Shown here: piece by piece, positions 1 through 8,502 of the stretch
Position numbering within the stretch: the first letter of the stretch is position 1
Layout: the number at the start of each line of letters is the position of its first letter
From: Methylolobus aquaticus
Lineage (GTDB): Bacteria; Pseudomonadota; Gammaproteobacteria; Methylococcales; Methylococcaceae
DNA length: 57,678 nucleotides
Assembly (NCBI GenBank): GCA_004168015.1
Contig: SEYW01000018.1
Coordinates: 1 to 57,678 of the forward strand
Direction of reading: 5' to 3'
Position numbers and translations under genes: made by a program
Notes under the pieces: model-generated
Told to the model about the DNA's origin: nothing
Seen by the model: only the letters and a program-made list of their open reading frames with translations
Databases searched by the model: none

Positions 1-102
1 ATGCCGCGTGAGAAAGTCCGTCAACTGCAGAACGCCGCGCTGAAGCAACTGAAGCGGCTGGCGCAGGAACAGGGCTACGACGCCGAGGTCCTGTTTCACT
101 GA
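1..102 (+). CDS. 3' end of an unidentified gene (partial)
   Basis: A 33-residue reading frame is open from the first base and ends in TGA at 100-102. The peptide is charged and helical (many Lys, Arg, Gln, Glu) and ends in VLFH. The ATG at base 1 may be an internal Met, because the upstream sequence is outside the window. I do not recognise the family. It is on the same strand as the cluster that starts at 572 but separated from it by about 470 nt. Confidence 0.35.
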   Translation: MPREKVRQLQNAALKQLKRLAQEQGYDAEVLFH

Positions 103-571
103 ACTGACAAGGTATTCCGTCAGGCTGTGACGCCCCGTCACGGCCCTCCACCACGGCTTCCGACCGACAACAAGGGCTTTCAGTGACCGTCGTACCCGAT
201 AGAAGGGCCGTTTCCATCGAGAAAGCGGTCATTGATCGCTACCCTCTAAGTGTTACATCTTCCGCCGGAAGCGCATCACCGTCATCGCCAGCGACGCGAG
301 GGCGTCGAACAGCAGCCCGTTCATTGCCGGTCCGCCAGGCAGGATGGACGATAAGACGACATGAAGCATTCGAACATGTCTAGGGTTCCTCTTTTCCAGG
401 GCTAGTCCGTACTCTCCAGCCACACGACTCGCATCCTCCGCTTGCAACCCTCGCCGGTTCGAAGGACCATTCCGCGAACTTAACCGATATCCGCCTTGGC
501 TGGGGCACGACCACGTGCCCAGAGCGGCGGCAACCGGTATGGCAGCAGTGGAACGTGGGGAGGTCCTGCCG
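103..571. other. intergenic stretch without a convincing gene
   Basis: About 470 nt separate the partial gene from the aldehyde dehydrogenase. Reading frames here are short and have no recognisable protein pattern. A small perfect inverted repeat (GTGACG-CCC-CGTCAC, 127-141) lies shortly after the first stop codon. It could be a weak hairpin or an operator, but no T-tract follows it. The promoter of the downstream operon should lie here, although I see no strong -35/-10 pair. Confidence 0.4.
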
Positions 572-1984
572 ATGCTTGCCGAATTTTCGGACGACGAAAG
601 CGTTGCGCACCTGTTGGTCGGCCGTGCGCGCACGGCTCAGGCGCAGATCGAGGCCTATCGCCAGGACGAGGTCGATGCGCTGACGACGGCCGTTGCGTGG
701 TCGGTCGTTCGTCCCGATCGCGCCGAAGCGCTGGCGCAGCTTGCCGTCGAAGAAGGCGGTTTCGGCAACTTCGCCGACAAAGTCGTCAAGATCCGCAACC
801 GCATCATCGGAACGCTGGCGGACATGGCGGGGCTGCAAACCGTTGGCGTGGTTGAGGAGGTCCCGGAGCGGGGGCTGGTCAAGATCGCCAAGCCCGTCGG
901 CGTCGTCGCGGCGCTGATCCCGACGACCGGGCCTGACGCGACGCCACCGCTGAAGGCCTTGCTCGCGCTGAAAGGTCGGAATGCCATCATCGTCGCGGCC
1001 CATCCGCGCACCCAGCGCACCACTGAACTGGCAGTGCGCTATATGCGCGAGGCCTGCCAGCAGGTCGGCGCCCCGGCCGATCTGATCCAAGTGATTGCGC
1101 CGCCCTCGCTCGGCAAGACCCAGGCACTGATGCGCCAGGCTGACCTGATCGTCGCGACCGGCGGGGAGGCCATGGTGAAGGCCGCCTATAGCTCGGGGAC
1201 GCCGGCCTACGGCGTCGGTGTCGGCAATGCGGTGCACGTGGTCGATGAAACCGCGGACCTCGATGATTCCGCGAAGACGATCGCCGCGGCCAAGACCTTC
1301 GACTACGCGACGAGTTGCCTGGCCGACAACGCCCTCGTCGTTGAAGCCTCGATCTACGACGACTTGCTGACCCGGCTCGGCGCCCTGGGCGGGTACCTGT
1401 GCGGGGCAGACGAGAAGGCCGCGCTGGGTCGCTTGATGTGGCCCGACCCCGGTGCGCACGTTCCCGCCCTGGCCGTGATCGCGAAGTCCGCGCCGGATAT
1501 CGCCCGGCTGGCCGGCATCACGGTGCCCGACAGCACACGTTTCCTGATCGTCGAAGAGGAGGGCACGGGTCCGGGTTACCCCTTCTCCGGCGAAAAGCTG
1601 TGCGTCGTGCTCGCGGTCTATCGCTACCAGGGTGCGATAGACCGGGCCGTGGAACGGGTGAACGCGATCACCGACTACCAGGGGCGCGGACATACCTGCG
1701 GTATCCATACCCGGTCGGACAAACACGTCGACGCGCTGGCGTTCGGTACCCGGACCGCACGCGTGATGGTCAACCAGAGCCTCAACGAAGGCGCCGGGAG
1801 CCCCCGCAACGGCTTGCCCTACACGCTGAGCCTCAGCTGCGGCACCTGGGGCCGCAATATCACGACCGAGAACGTCAACGCCCGTCATTTCGTCAACCTG
1901 ACCTGGGTGTCGCGCTCGATAAAGCCGCGTCCGATCAGCGAGGATGCCTTGTTCCGGTCCCACTGGGAACGCTACGGGCGATAG
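572..1984 (+). CDS. acylating aldehyde dehydrogenase family protein (sulfoacetaldehyde/acetaldehyde dehydrogenase type)
   Basis: A 470-residue aldehyde dehydrogenase superfamily protein of the CoA-acylating branch, which oxidises an aldehyde to an acyl-CoA with NAD(P). The putative nucleophile Cys249 sits in YATSCLADN, the typical setting of this branch (AdhE N-domain, EutE, SauS-like). Cofactor-binding segments such as IPTTGPDATPP and the C-terminal SLSCGTWG are present. The ATG at 572 is chosen because GGGGAGG lies about 9 nt upstream; GTG 515 and ATG 539 are alternatives. It is followed 8 nt later by the GMC oxidoreductase and precedes the CoM cluster. I infer an aldehyde substrate derived from that pathway, perhaps 2-oxoethyl-CoM or sulfoacetaldehyde, but the substrate is not visible in the sequence. 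Confidence 0.82.
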   Translation: MLAEFSDDESVAHLLVGRARTAQAQIEAYRQDEVDALTTAVAWSVVRPDRAEALAQLAVEEGGFGNFADKVVKIRNRIIGTLADMAGLQTVGVVEEVPERGLVKIAKPVGVVAALIPTTGPDATPPLKALLALKGRNAIIVAAHPRTQRTTELAVRYMREACQQVGAPADLIQVIAPPSLGKTQALMRQADLIVATGGEAMVKAAYSSGTPAYGVGVGNAVHVVDETADLDDSAKTIAAAKTFDYATSCLADNALVVEASIYDDLLTRLGALGGYLCGADEKAALGRLMWPDPGAHVPALAVIAKSAPDIARLAGITVPDSTRFLIVEEEGTGPGYPFSGEKLCVVLAVYRYQGAIDRAVERVNAITDYQGRGHTCGIHTRSDKHVDALAFGTRTARVMVNQSLNEGAGSPRNGLPYTLSLSCGTWGRNITTENVNARHFVNLTWVSRSIKPRPISEDALFRSHWERYGR

Positions 1985-1992
1985 GCGAGCCC

Positions 1993-3603
1993 ATGGCAGC
2001 AGGCACCGCCGGATATGACTATGTGATCGTTGGTGCCGGTTCGGCCGGGTGCGTGTTGGCGAACCGCCTGTCGGCCGATCCGGCCTGCCGGGTGCTGCTG
2101 CTCGAAGCCGGCGGCGAGGACGATGCGCCTGCGATCCGCACTCCCGCGCTGTATCCACAGCTGCAGGACGGCCCCGCCGATTGGTCCGACCGGACAGTGC
2201 CGCAGCCGCATCTGAACGGACGCCGGATCTTCATGCCGCAAGGGCGGGTGCTCGGCGGCTCGAGCAGCATCAACTACATGATCTACATCCGGGGACATCG
2301 CGCCGATTACGACGCCTGGTCCGCGGACGGAAACCCGGGCTGGAGCTATCGCGAGGTCCTGCCCTATTTCATCCGATCCGAGTCCAACCGCGCGTTCGCC
2401 GGCCCTTTTCACGGCGTGGACGGGCCGCTGGTCGTCGAGAGCCACCCTGCCGGAAATCCGTTGGTGGAACGCTATCTCGCCGCGGCGCAGGAGATCGGCA
2501 TTCCGTACAACCCGGATTTCAACGGGCAGAGCCAGGAAGGCTGCGGTCCCTTGCAGGCGACTTATGATCGACGTTCCCGCTGCAGTGTCGCCAATGCTTA
2601 CCTGCATCCCGCACGGACACGGCCGAATCTGACGGTCCTGACGCACGCGTATGCCACCGGACTCCGCTTCGCGGGGAGTCGCGTGACGGGGGTCGATTTC
2701 CTGCACCGGGGCACGGCGGAAAGCGCGTTGGCCACGCACTGCGTCATTCTCTCCGCGGGTGCGATCCGCTCACCGCAACTGCTGCTGCTTTCCGGGATCG
2801 GTCCCGAGGAGGAACTGCGGGCAGCAGACATCCCGGTTCGTCTGCACCTGCCCGGCGTCGGCCGGAACCTGCAGGATCATCTGCACACGCGCGTTCGCTG
2901 CGAGATCACGCAGCCCTTGAGCTTTTCCGCGCTCGGGGCCGATGCGCGCGCAGCAGCCCTGCGTGCCTACGAGGCCGATCGAAGCGGCCTGGCCGGTTCC
3001 AACGCACTGGAAGCGGGCGCGTTCGTCAAGAGCCACCGGGACGAGGCCGTCCCCGGCTTGCAGCTGTTCTTCCTGATGAGCCTGTCCCCGGATTACCCGG
3101 AGGCAGGCTATGTCCGGCGCCATGGCGTGTCGCTGACCTCCTATGTCAACCGGCCGGTCAGCCGCGGTCGCGTCACGCTGGCTTCCGCCGACCCGCTGGA
3201 CCGTCCGGTCATCGACCCCAACTATCTGGATAACCCTGAGGATCTGAGGTGTGCGATTGCCGGTGTTCGCTGGAACCTGGAAATCCTCTACGCGAGCGCC
3301 TTCGATGACATCCGCGGCAGGGAGATTGCCCCTGGGGTCTATACGCGCAGCGACCGGGACCTCGAAGACTTCGTCCGCAGGGCGGCCTCGACGACCTGGC
3401 ACCCCGCCGGAACCTGCAAGATGGGCTGCGACGAACGCGCCGTCGTCGATCCGGAACTCCGCGTGCGCGGCATCGACGGCCTACGCGTCGTCGACGCGTC
3501 CATCATGCCAACCCTCGTCGGCGGCAACACCAATGCGCCGACCATCATGATTGCCGAGAAGGCGGCCGATCTGATCCTGCAACGACATCACCGTGATGTG
3601 TGA
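1993..3603 (+). CDS. GMC-family FAD-dependent alcohol oxidoreductase (choline dehydrogenase-like)
   Basis: A 536-residue glucose-methanol-choline oxidoreductase. The N-terminal FAD-binding beta-alpha-beta motif is VIVGAGSAGCVLANRL followed by LLLEAGG. The second GMC signature region includes GRVLGGSSSINYMIYIRG. The C-terminal catalytic pair is His470 (TWHPAGT) and Asn514 (GGNTNAPT). Such enzymes oxidise primary or secondary alcohols to aldehydes or ketones, passing electrons to oxygen or a membrane acceptor. The ATG at 1993 begins just upstream of the FAD motif and 8 nt after the aldehyde dehydrogenase stop, so the two are probably co-transcribed. An alcohol-to-aldehyde-to-acyl-CoA sequence is the natural reading. 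The actual alcohol, such as a hydroxyalkyl-CoM, is inference. Confidence 0.88.
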   Translation: MAAGTAGYDYVIVGAGSAGCVLANRLSADPACRVLLLEAGGEDDAPAIRTPALYPQLQDGPADWSDRTVPQPHLNGRRIFMPQGRVLGGSSSINYMIYIRGHRADYDAWSADGNPGWSYREVLPYFIRSESNRAFAGPFHGVDGPLVVESHPAGNPLVERYLAAAQEIGIPYNPDFNGQSQEGCGPLQATYDRRSRCSVANAYLHPARTRPNLTVLTHAYATGLRFAGSRVTGVDFLHRGTAESALATHCVILSAGAIRSPQLLLLSGIGPEEELRAADIPVRLHLPGVGRNLQDHLHTRVRCEITQPLSFSALGADARAAALRAYEADRSGLAGSNALEAGAFVKSHRDEAVPGLQLFFLMSLSPDYPEAGYVRRHGVSLTSYVNRPVSRGRVTLASADPLDRPVIDPNYLDNPEDLRCAIAGVRWNLEILYASAFDDIRGREIAPGVYTRSDRDLEDFVRRAASTTWHPAGTCKMGCDERAVVDPELRVRGIDGLRVVDASIMPTLVGGNTNAPTIMIAEKAADLILQRHHRDV

Positions 3604-3650
3604 CCGCCGCGTCGATGACTCGGCGCTCGCTCGCAACCGGAAAAATCCAC

Positions 3651-3685
3651 TTGTCAACCGAGAACAAATACGGATTGTCAACTGA
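3651..3685 (+). promoter_or_regulatory. intergenic control region with a duplicated TTGTCAAC motif
   Basis: The 213-nt gap between the GMC gene and the CoM transferase gene holds two copies of TTGTCAACYGA, starting at 3651 and 3675 (24 bp apart, about two helical turns). The local sequence is unusually AT-rich for this window. A TTGACA hexamer lies downstream near 3725, without a convincing -10. The spacing suggests a dimeric regulator binding ahead of the 3817-16451 operon; no regulator gene is adjacent. Confidence 0.35.
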
Positions 3686-3816
3686 AAGTGGAGGGCGTAT
3701 TTTCTCGATTCGGCCCATCGATGGCTTGACATGTGGCCGGAAGTGCCTGGAAGCACCAAAAGAAGACGGATCCACCGAACAAGACGCATCGGGCCCTAGA
3801 GGCTGGGGAGGGGAGC

Positions 3817-4938
3817 ATGAAGATTCGCGGCCAGGAGATCACGATACCGACTAGCATGGTTGGCAACTATCCGAACCCGCGCTGGTGGGACGCCGAGTTC
3901 GCGCGCGCTTTCACCGGCGACCAGGAACCGCCGGACGCGCTGGTGCGCGAAGCGCTGGAAGATGCCGTCGGCGCGATCGCGCGCGACCAGGAGAACGCCG
4001 GCCTGGACATCATCGCCGATGGCCGGGTGCACGGCGACAACTACGCCGATCAAGCCCTTTACTACTACCTTCGCCGTCTGGGCTACAACCTGAAGGGCGG
4101 GCATCTCGGTTTTCCGATCTACAGTCGTCTGCACGCAGGAACGCTCGACCAGGCGATTCGCCGGCACGGCGGCATCATGGTGGAACAGGCGCGCGCATTG
4201 AAGCGGGCTACCCGCAAGCCGATCAAGGTGCAGTACACGGGGGTTCAGGTGCTGGCCCAGTGCACCAATGATCTGCATTACAAATCGTCGCGCGAACGCG
4301 CGATGGCCCTCGCGGCGGCCATCAACGAGGACCTTCGCGAGATCGATCGGCTCGGCGTCGATTTCATACAGCTCGACGAATTCACCTGGCCGTACGGATT
4401 TGAGGATTGGGCCATCGAGGCGTTCAACCGCGCGGTCGAAGGCGTATCGAACGCCCAGATCATCGTCCACGTTTGCTGGGGCAACTGGGGCGGAACGCCG
4501 GCTTACCTGCCGGACGATACCGCACAGTCGGGTGAAATCTTCGATCTGACCAAACGCCGCGGCAAGGAGCCATCCGCAACGTCATCGGTCGTGCCGAAAG
4601 CGTATCAGGCCAAGATCGATGTGCTGAACCTGGAAAGCTGCGGTCGGCGCAGCGACGACATGAGCGGCCTCGACGTGCTGCGGGCCCATCCCTTGCCGCC
4701 GAACGTCAATTTCTGGGCCGGTGTGATCGATGTGAAAAGCACGATTACCGAAACTGCCGAGCAGGTCGCCGAGCGCATCCGTCGCCTGCTGGACGTGATC
4801 CCGGCGGACCGGCTCGGCGTCACGACCGACTGTGGCCTGATCCTGCTGCAACGCTATATCGCCATCGACAAGCTGCACGCTCTGGTTCAGGGGACCGAAC
4901 TCGTGCGAGCGGAACTCGCCAAGAAAGCCGCGGCCTGA
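3817..4938 (+). CDS. xecA: epoxyalkane:coenzyme M transferase homologue (2-hydroxypropyl-CoM lyase, MetE-like zinc enzyme)
   Basis: A 373-residue protein of the cobalamin-independent methionine synthase C-domain fold, close to the roughly 377 residues of Xanthobacter XecA. The family opens an epoxide with the thiol of coenzyme M to give a hydroxyalkyl-CoM thioether. Visible zinc ligands are His218 and Cys220 (IIVHVCWGNW) and Cys339 (TTDCGL). The substrate barrel is covered by segments such as DFIQLDEF. The ATG at 3817 is preceded by GGGGAGGGG and is preferred to the in-frame ATG 3733. It is the first gene of the long operon containing the 2-oxopropyl-CoM reductase homologue and the CoM biosynthesis genes, which supports a CoM role over a methyltransferase role. 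The epoxide used (ethene-, propene- or other-derived) cannot be read from sequence. Confidence 0.85.
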   Translation: MKIRGQEITIPTSMVGNYPNPRWWDAEFARAFTGDQEPPDALVREALEDAVGAIARDQENAGLDIIADGRVHGDNYADQALYYYLRRLGYNLKGGHLGFPIYSRLHAGTLDQAIRRHGGIMVEQARALKRATRKPIKVQYTGVQVLAQCTNDLHYKSSRERAMALAAAINEDLREIDRLGVDFIQLDEFTWPYGFEDWAIEAFNRAVEGVSNAQIIVHVCWGNWGGTPAYLPDDTAQSGEIFDLTKRRGKEPSATSSVVPKAYQAKIDVLNLESCGRRSDDMSGLDVLRAHPLPPNVNFWAGVIDVKSTITETAEQVAERIRRLLDVIPADRLGVTTDCGLILLQRYIAIDKLHALVQGTELVRAELAKKAAA

Positions 4939-4977
4939 GGGGTCATCTCACACGCCGCCTTTAGCGAGGTTGTCCCG

Positions 4978-5199
4978 GTGCCGGTCTACCGGCTGGAATG
5001 CCCCGATTGTGGCCACACCTTCTCCGGCATGGTGCTGTCCGGCACCCGCGAGCCGGAGGAGTGGGTCTGTTCGACCTGCGGAGGGAACCGCGCCCGGCCC
5101 CTACGCGATACGCCGCCGGTCCCGCATCCGCTGGAGTCCGCGCTTGGGGGCGGATGCCCCTGTTGCGGCGCTCCAGTGCACGACCCGAACAAGGCTTGA
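4978..5199 (+). CDS. small zinc-ribbon protein
   Basis: A 73-residue protein from a GTG start. It carries two CxxC knuckles (CPDC near residue 8 and CSTC near residue 35), like FmdB-type zinc ribbons, plus a third cluster CPCC near residue 61. It lies 39 nt after the CoM transferase gene and 27 nt before the oxopropyl-CoM reductase homologue, so it belongs to the operon. Six or seven cysteines indicate metal binding, probably zinc. It could be an accessory factor for one of its neighbours or a zinc donor for the transferase. I know of no counterpart in the Xanthobacter epoxide cluster. Confidence 0.7.
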   Translation: MPVYRLECPDCGHTFSGMVLSGTREPEEWVCSTCGGNRARPLRDTPPVPHPLESALGGGCPCCGAPVHDPNKA

Positions 5200-5226
5200 A
5201 GCCTGGACGTTGCCGGGGTAACCGAA

Positions 5227-6786
5227 GTGGTCGATGTCAGCGAGGCGCATTGGTCGACGAAACGCTGGGCGGAGGCCATCGAGGCTCGCCTGACGGAGAG
5301 GGCGGCGGGCGAGCCGCTGGTCAACATCCGACGGGGCGATACCCGTGAGTTCGACGCGCTCTTCCTGGGCGGCGGCGCCGGAGGCCGCTTCGGCGCTGCG
5401 TATTTGCGCGCCATGGGCGGGCGACCACTGATCATCGACCGCTGGCCGTTCCTCGGCGGTTCGTGTCCGCACCATGCCTGTGTTCCGCACCACGTCTTCT
5501 CGGACGTCGCCGCCCAGTTGATGCTGGAGCGCACCTTTTCCGGAAAGCTGTGGTTCCAGGATCTGCGGGGCAAGGCCGTCTCGATGCTGGATATCGTCGA
5601 GATGTTCCGGCGCGGACGCACCGGCCCCCATGCCTTCATGAATTACCAGAGCGCGGAACAACTGGAACTGGAGTTCGTGCTCGGCCAGCCCGGCCGCTTG
5701 CTGGATGCCCGTAGCGTCGCGGTCGGTGAGCAGGTCTACCGCGCCCGCAACCTCGTGCTGGCCACCGGCGCACGCGCTCGGCCGCTGCCGGGTGTCGCAG
5801 AGGGACTCAGTGGCGTCTTCAACTACGCCACGCTGGTCGACGCGCTGGACTACGAACCCGGCCCGGTCGCCGTCGTCGTCGGCAGTGGCAAGACCGCGAT
5901 CGAGTACGCGTGCTTCTTCAACGCGACCGGGCGAAAGACCTTTGTCGTGTCACGGCAGCCGCCGCTGACGCTCTTGCCCGATGCCGAAACGCGCCGGTTC
6001 CTGATCGCGCGCATGGAAGAGCAGGGGATCGAATTCGTGAACCCTGCAGAGGTGGTGTCGTGCGAGGACGATGCGAGCGGTCGCATTCGCGCGGTGACGT
6101 TGTCGGGTTCCCAGGGGCCCCGGCGCATCGCGACCGATTTCCTGTTTCTCGGGTTCGGGGAGCAACCCAATTCCGAGGAGACTCACGCGGTCCTCGGCGT
6201 CGACCTCGACGACGACGGGTCGGTGCGGGTCGATGACCGGATGCGGACCTCGGTGCCGGGCGTGTACGCGGTCGGCGACCTGGTCGGCCGGCCGATGGAG
6301 ATGTTCAAGGCGCGCAAGGGCGGGACCTGCGCGGCGCGCAACATCATGGGGGAGGACGCGCGCTACCAGCCGCGCGACTATCCGGATTTCCTGCATACCC
6401 ACTACGAGGTCTGCTGGCTGGGACTCGGCGAAGAGCAGGCGCGCGAGCGTTACCGCAACATCGTCGTGTTGAAACTGCCGCCGGACAACCCCGACGGGCA
6501 CACGGTCGCCCTGCCCGCGGGTGATCGCGTGATGCTGTACGCGATGATGAAGCCGGAGCTGTCCGGCTTCCAGAAACTGGTCATCGAGGGTGACTCGCGG
6601 CGGATTCTGGGCGCGTTTCACGTCGGCTACGGCGCGAAGGACGGATTCCAGTACCTGGCGCCGATGGTCCGTAACGGGTTGACGGTGGACGAACTCGGGG
6701 AGATGGATGAGCTGTTCCTGAATCCGTCGTATTTCATCCAGTTATGCCGACTGCGCGCCGGCAGCCGGACCTTGCGCAGTATGTGA
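5227..6786 (+). CDS. xecC: 2-oxopropyl-CoM reductase (carboxylating) homologue, NADPH/FAD disulfide oxidoreductase
   Basis: A 519-residue pyridine nucleotide-disulfide oxidoreductase that resembles Xanthobacter 2-KPCC (XecC, 523 residues) along its length. The redox disulfide is Cys80/Cys85 in GGSCPHHACVPHH. The ribbon GGGAGGRFGAAYLRAMGG includes Arg54, at the position of a CoM-sulfonate-binding Arg of 2-KPCC. FFNATGRKTFVV, MEMFKARKGG and YPDFLHTHYEV are also 2-KPCC-like. Ordinary disulfide reductases have a His-Glu pair near the C terminus, whereas 2-KPCC has Phe501 and His506. Here the equivalents are Phe497 and Tyr502 (FLNPSYFIQL), so the Phe is kept but the His is replaced. NADPH-driven cleavage of a CoM thioether is likely. 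Whether the product is carboxylated or protonated is open. The start is GTG. Confidence 0.87.
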   Translation: MVDVSEAHWSTKRWAEAIEARLTERAAGEPLVNIRRGDTREFDALFLGGGAGGRFGAAYLRAMGGRPLIIDRWPFLGGSCPHHACVPHHVFSDVAAQLMLERTFSGKLWFQDLRGKAVSMLDIVEMFRRGRTGPHAFMNYQSAEQLELEFVLGQPGRLLDARSVAVGEQVYRARNLVLATGARARPLPGVAEGLSGVFNYATLVDALDYEPGPVAVVVGSGKTAIEYACFFNATGRKTFVVSRQPPLTLLPDAETRRFLIARMEEQGIEFVNPAEVVSCEDDASGRIRAVTLSGSQGPRRIATDFLFLGFGEQPNSEETHAVLGVDLDDDGSVRVDDRMRTSVPGVYAVGDLVGRPMEMFKARKGGTCAARNIMGEDARYQPRDYPDFLHTHYEVCWLGLGEEQARERYRNIVVLKLPPDNPDGHTVALPAGDRVMLYAMMKPELSGFQKLVIEGDSRRILGAFHVGYGAKDGFQYLAPMVRNGLTVDELGEMDELFLNPSYFIQLCRLRAGSRTLRSM

Positions 6787-6808
6787 TGACCATGACGGAA
6801 GAACCTCG

Positions 6809-7573
6809 GTGACCGGGCGACTGGCCGGTAAGCACGCCGTGATCACCGGCGCCGCGGCGGGTCTCGGCTTCGCGATGGCGCAGTTGTTCGGTCGGCAGGG
6901 TGCGCGCGTCGTGTTGATCGACTGCGCCGGGGACAAACTCGCTCAGGCATCGGACGCACTCCGCGCCGAGGGTATCGATGCGGACGCCTATCATGCCGAT
7001 GTGGCGCATGCGGAGGCCGTCGAGCAAGCCTTCGCGGCGATCCGCGGCCGCTTTGGCGGCGTGATCCACGTGCTGGTCAACAACGCCGGAATCGCCGAAT
7101 TCGCCGGCGTCGAAGAGACCGAACCCGAACTCTGGCATCGCACCCTGGCGGTCAATGTGACCGGCACCTATCTGTGCGCGCGTGCCGCGCTGCCGGCGAT
7201 GCGCCGTGAAGGCGGTTCGGTCGTGAACATCGCCTCGATCGCCGGCGTGATCGGCATTCCGCGGATGGCCGCCTATTGCGCGTCGAAAGGCGCGGTCATC
7301 GCGCTGACCCGGCAAATGGCAGTCGATTACACCGGGCTCGGCATCCGCGTGAACTGCCTGTGCCCCGGCCGTGTGGCCGGGACCGACCTCGACCGCGCGA
7401 TCATGGCGGGCGACTCGGACGAGGACACCCTGGCCAAGATCGCGAAGTACCCGATCGGCCGGTTCGGACGGCCGGACGAGATTGCCCAGGCCGCGCTGTT
7501 CCTCGCGTCCGACGAGGCGAGCTTCGTGTCGGGGACGGCCTTTTGCGTCGACGGTGCGATGACCGCCCTATGA
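6809..7573 (+). CDS. short-chain dehydrogenase/reductase, candidate hydroxyalkyl-CoM dehydrogenase
   Basis: A 254-residue classical SDR. The Rossmann glycine motif is TGAAAGLGFAMA near residue 12, the structural motif is NNAG, and the catalytic Tyr156-x3-Lys160 lies in AAYCASKG. The C terminus VDGAMTAL resembles the ending of Xanthobacter hydroxypropyl-CoM dehydrogenases (XecD/XecE). An Arg in IGIPRMAAY lies near the position of a sulfonate-binding Arg in R-hydroxypropyl-CoM dehydrogenase, but the match is offset by one residue. There is a single SDR here, whereas Xanthobacter has separate R- and S-specific enzymes. The GTG start at 6809 follows 22 nt after the reductase gene, and the stop overlaps the next gene by ATGA. 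Confidence 0.8.
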   Translation: MTGRLAGKHAVITGAAAGLGFAMAQLFGRQGARVVLIDCAGDKLAQASDALRAEGIDADAYHADVAHAEAVEQAFAAIRGRFGGVIHVLVNNAGIAEFAGVEETEPELWHRTLAVNVTGTYLCARAALPAMRREGGSVVNIASIAGVIGIPRMAAYCASKGAVIALTRQMAVDYTGLGIRVNCLCPGRVAGTDLDRAIMAGDSDEDTLAKIAKYPIGRFGRPDEIAQAALFLASDEASFVSGTAFCVDGAMTAL

Positions 7574-8502
7574 ACGCCGCGGTCTACACACAAGCCGACA
7601 AACGGACGGATCTGGAGACTCTGATCGGACACATTCGCCCCGGCGACTGTCTGGCGATCGGCGGCGGGCTGTCGTCCCGTGAGCCAATGGCGGCGCTGCG
7701 GGCATTGATCCGCGCGGGTACCGGCGATCTGGAACTGATCGGCTCGGCCCACGGTATCGACGTGGACCTCCTGTGCGGAGCCGGACTGGTTGCCGCCAGC
7801 GCCGAATCCTATGTCGGCTTCGAGCAGGATTTCGGTATGGCGCCGAACTACCGCCGTGCCTGCGAGTCGGGGACGGTCGCGATCAGGGACTCGTGCTGCT
7901 ACACGCTGGTTCAGCAATTGCGCGCCGCGATCGCCGGCCTGCCGTTCCTGCCGATCCGCTCGGTCAAGGGCAGCGGGTTTCTCGACCTGCATCCGGAGTT
8001 CAAGACCCTGGAATGTCCGTACACCGGCGAGGAACTGGTCCTCGTTCCGGCCCTGCGCCCGGACGTCGCGATCCTTCACGCGCACTATGGCGACGCGCAC
8101 GGCAATCTCCACATCGCGGGGCCCCCGGTGGCCGATCGGCTGTTCGCGCGCGCGGCAAGGAAGGTGATCGCTACGGTGGAGCAGATCGTGTCGACCGAAG
8201 AACTCCAGCGCCTGGGCGTGACGGTCCCGTATTTCTACGTGACCGCCGTCGCCGAGGTCGCCTACGGCGCGCATCCCACGGCCTGTTACCCGTTCTATGG
8301 CTACGACCGCCCGCATACCGCGCACTACCACGCCTGTGCCAGCGCGGGTGCCGACCGTTTCGAAGCCGAGTATCTGCAGCGTTTCGTCTACGGATGTCCC
8401 GATCATGCCGCCTACCTGGAGGCGATCGGCGGGAGCGCCACCCTGGAGCGTCTGGCCTCCTGGAAGGATGGCCCCGACGCGTGGATGAAGCTCTATGACT
8501 GA
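7570..8502 (+). CDS. CoA-transferase family I alpha subunit, IpdA-like
   Basis: A 310-residue class I CoA-transferase alpha-type subunit. It starts with DKRTDLETLIGHIRPGD, then GGGLSSREPMAALRALI, which resembles the IpdA branch (ring-opening CoA hydrolase of steroid breakdown) and the glutaconate CoA-transferase A subunit. Middle segments such as LPFLPIRS, PALRPDVAILHAHYGDAHGN and VEQIVSTEEL are typical. It overlaps the SDR gene by ATGA and its partner gene by 8 nt, implying an obligate heteromer. In the CoM cluster it could activate an acid such as acetoacetate or a carboxymethyl-CoM as a CoA ester, or hydrolyse a C-C bond as IpdAB does. Confidence 0.82.
   Translation: MNAAVYTQADKRTDLETLIGHIRPGDCLAIGGGLSSREPMAALRALIRAGTGDLELIGSAHGIDVDLLCGAGLVAASAESYVGFEQDFGMAPNYRRACESGTVAIRDSCCYTLVQQLRAAIAGLPFLPIRSVKGSGFLDLHPEFKTLECPYTGEELVLVPALRPDVAILHAHYGDAHGNLHIAGPPVADRLFARAARKVIATVEQIVSTEELQRLGVTVPYFYVTAVAEVAYGAHPTACYPFYGYDRPHTAHYHACASAGADRFEAEYLQRFVYGCPDHAAYLEAIGGSATLERLASWKDGPDAWMKLYD

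Noticed and set aside
127..141. GTGACG-CCC-CGTCAC hairpin as a terminator
   Set aside because: The stem is only 6 bp and no T-tract follows, so it was not called as a terminator.
380..2158. Long minus-strand frame opposite the aldehyde dehydrogenase
   Set aside because: It is a shadow frame typical of high-GC coding DNA; its translation is low-complexity Arg/Gly/Asp with no family pattern.
5227..6786. Mercuric reductase or dihydrolipoamide dehydrogenase
   Set aside because: The CPHHACVPHH active site, MEMFKARK segment and the C-terminal Phe in place of His are 2-KPCC features, not those of the other families.
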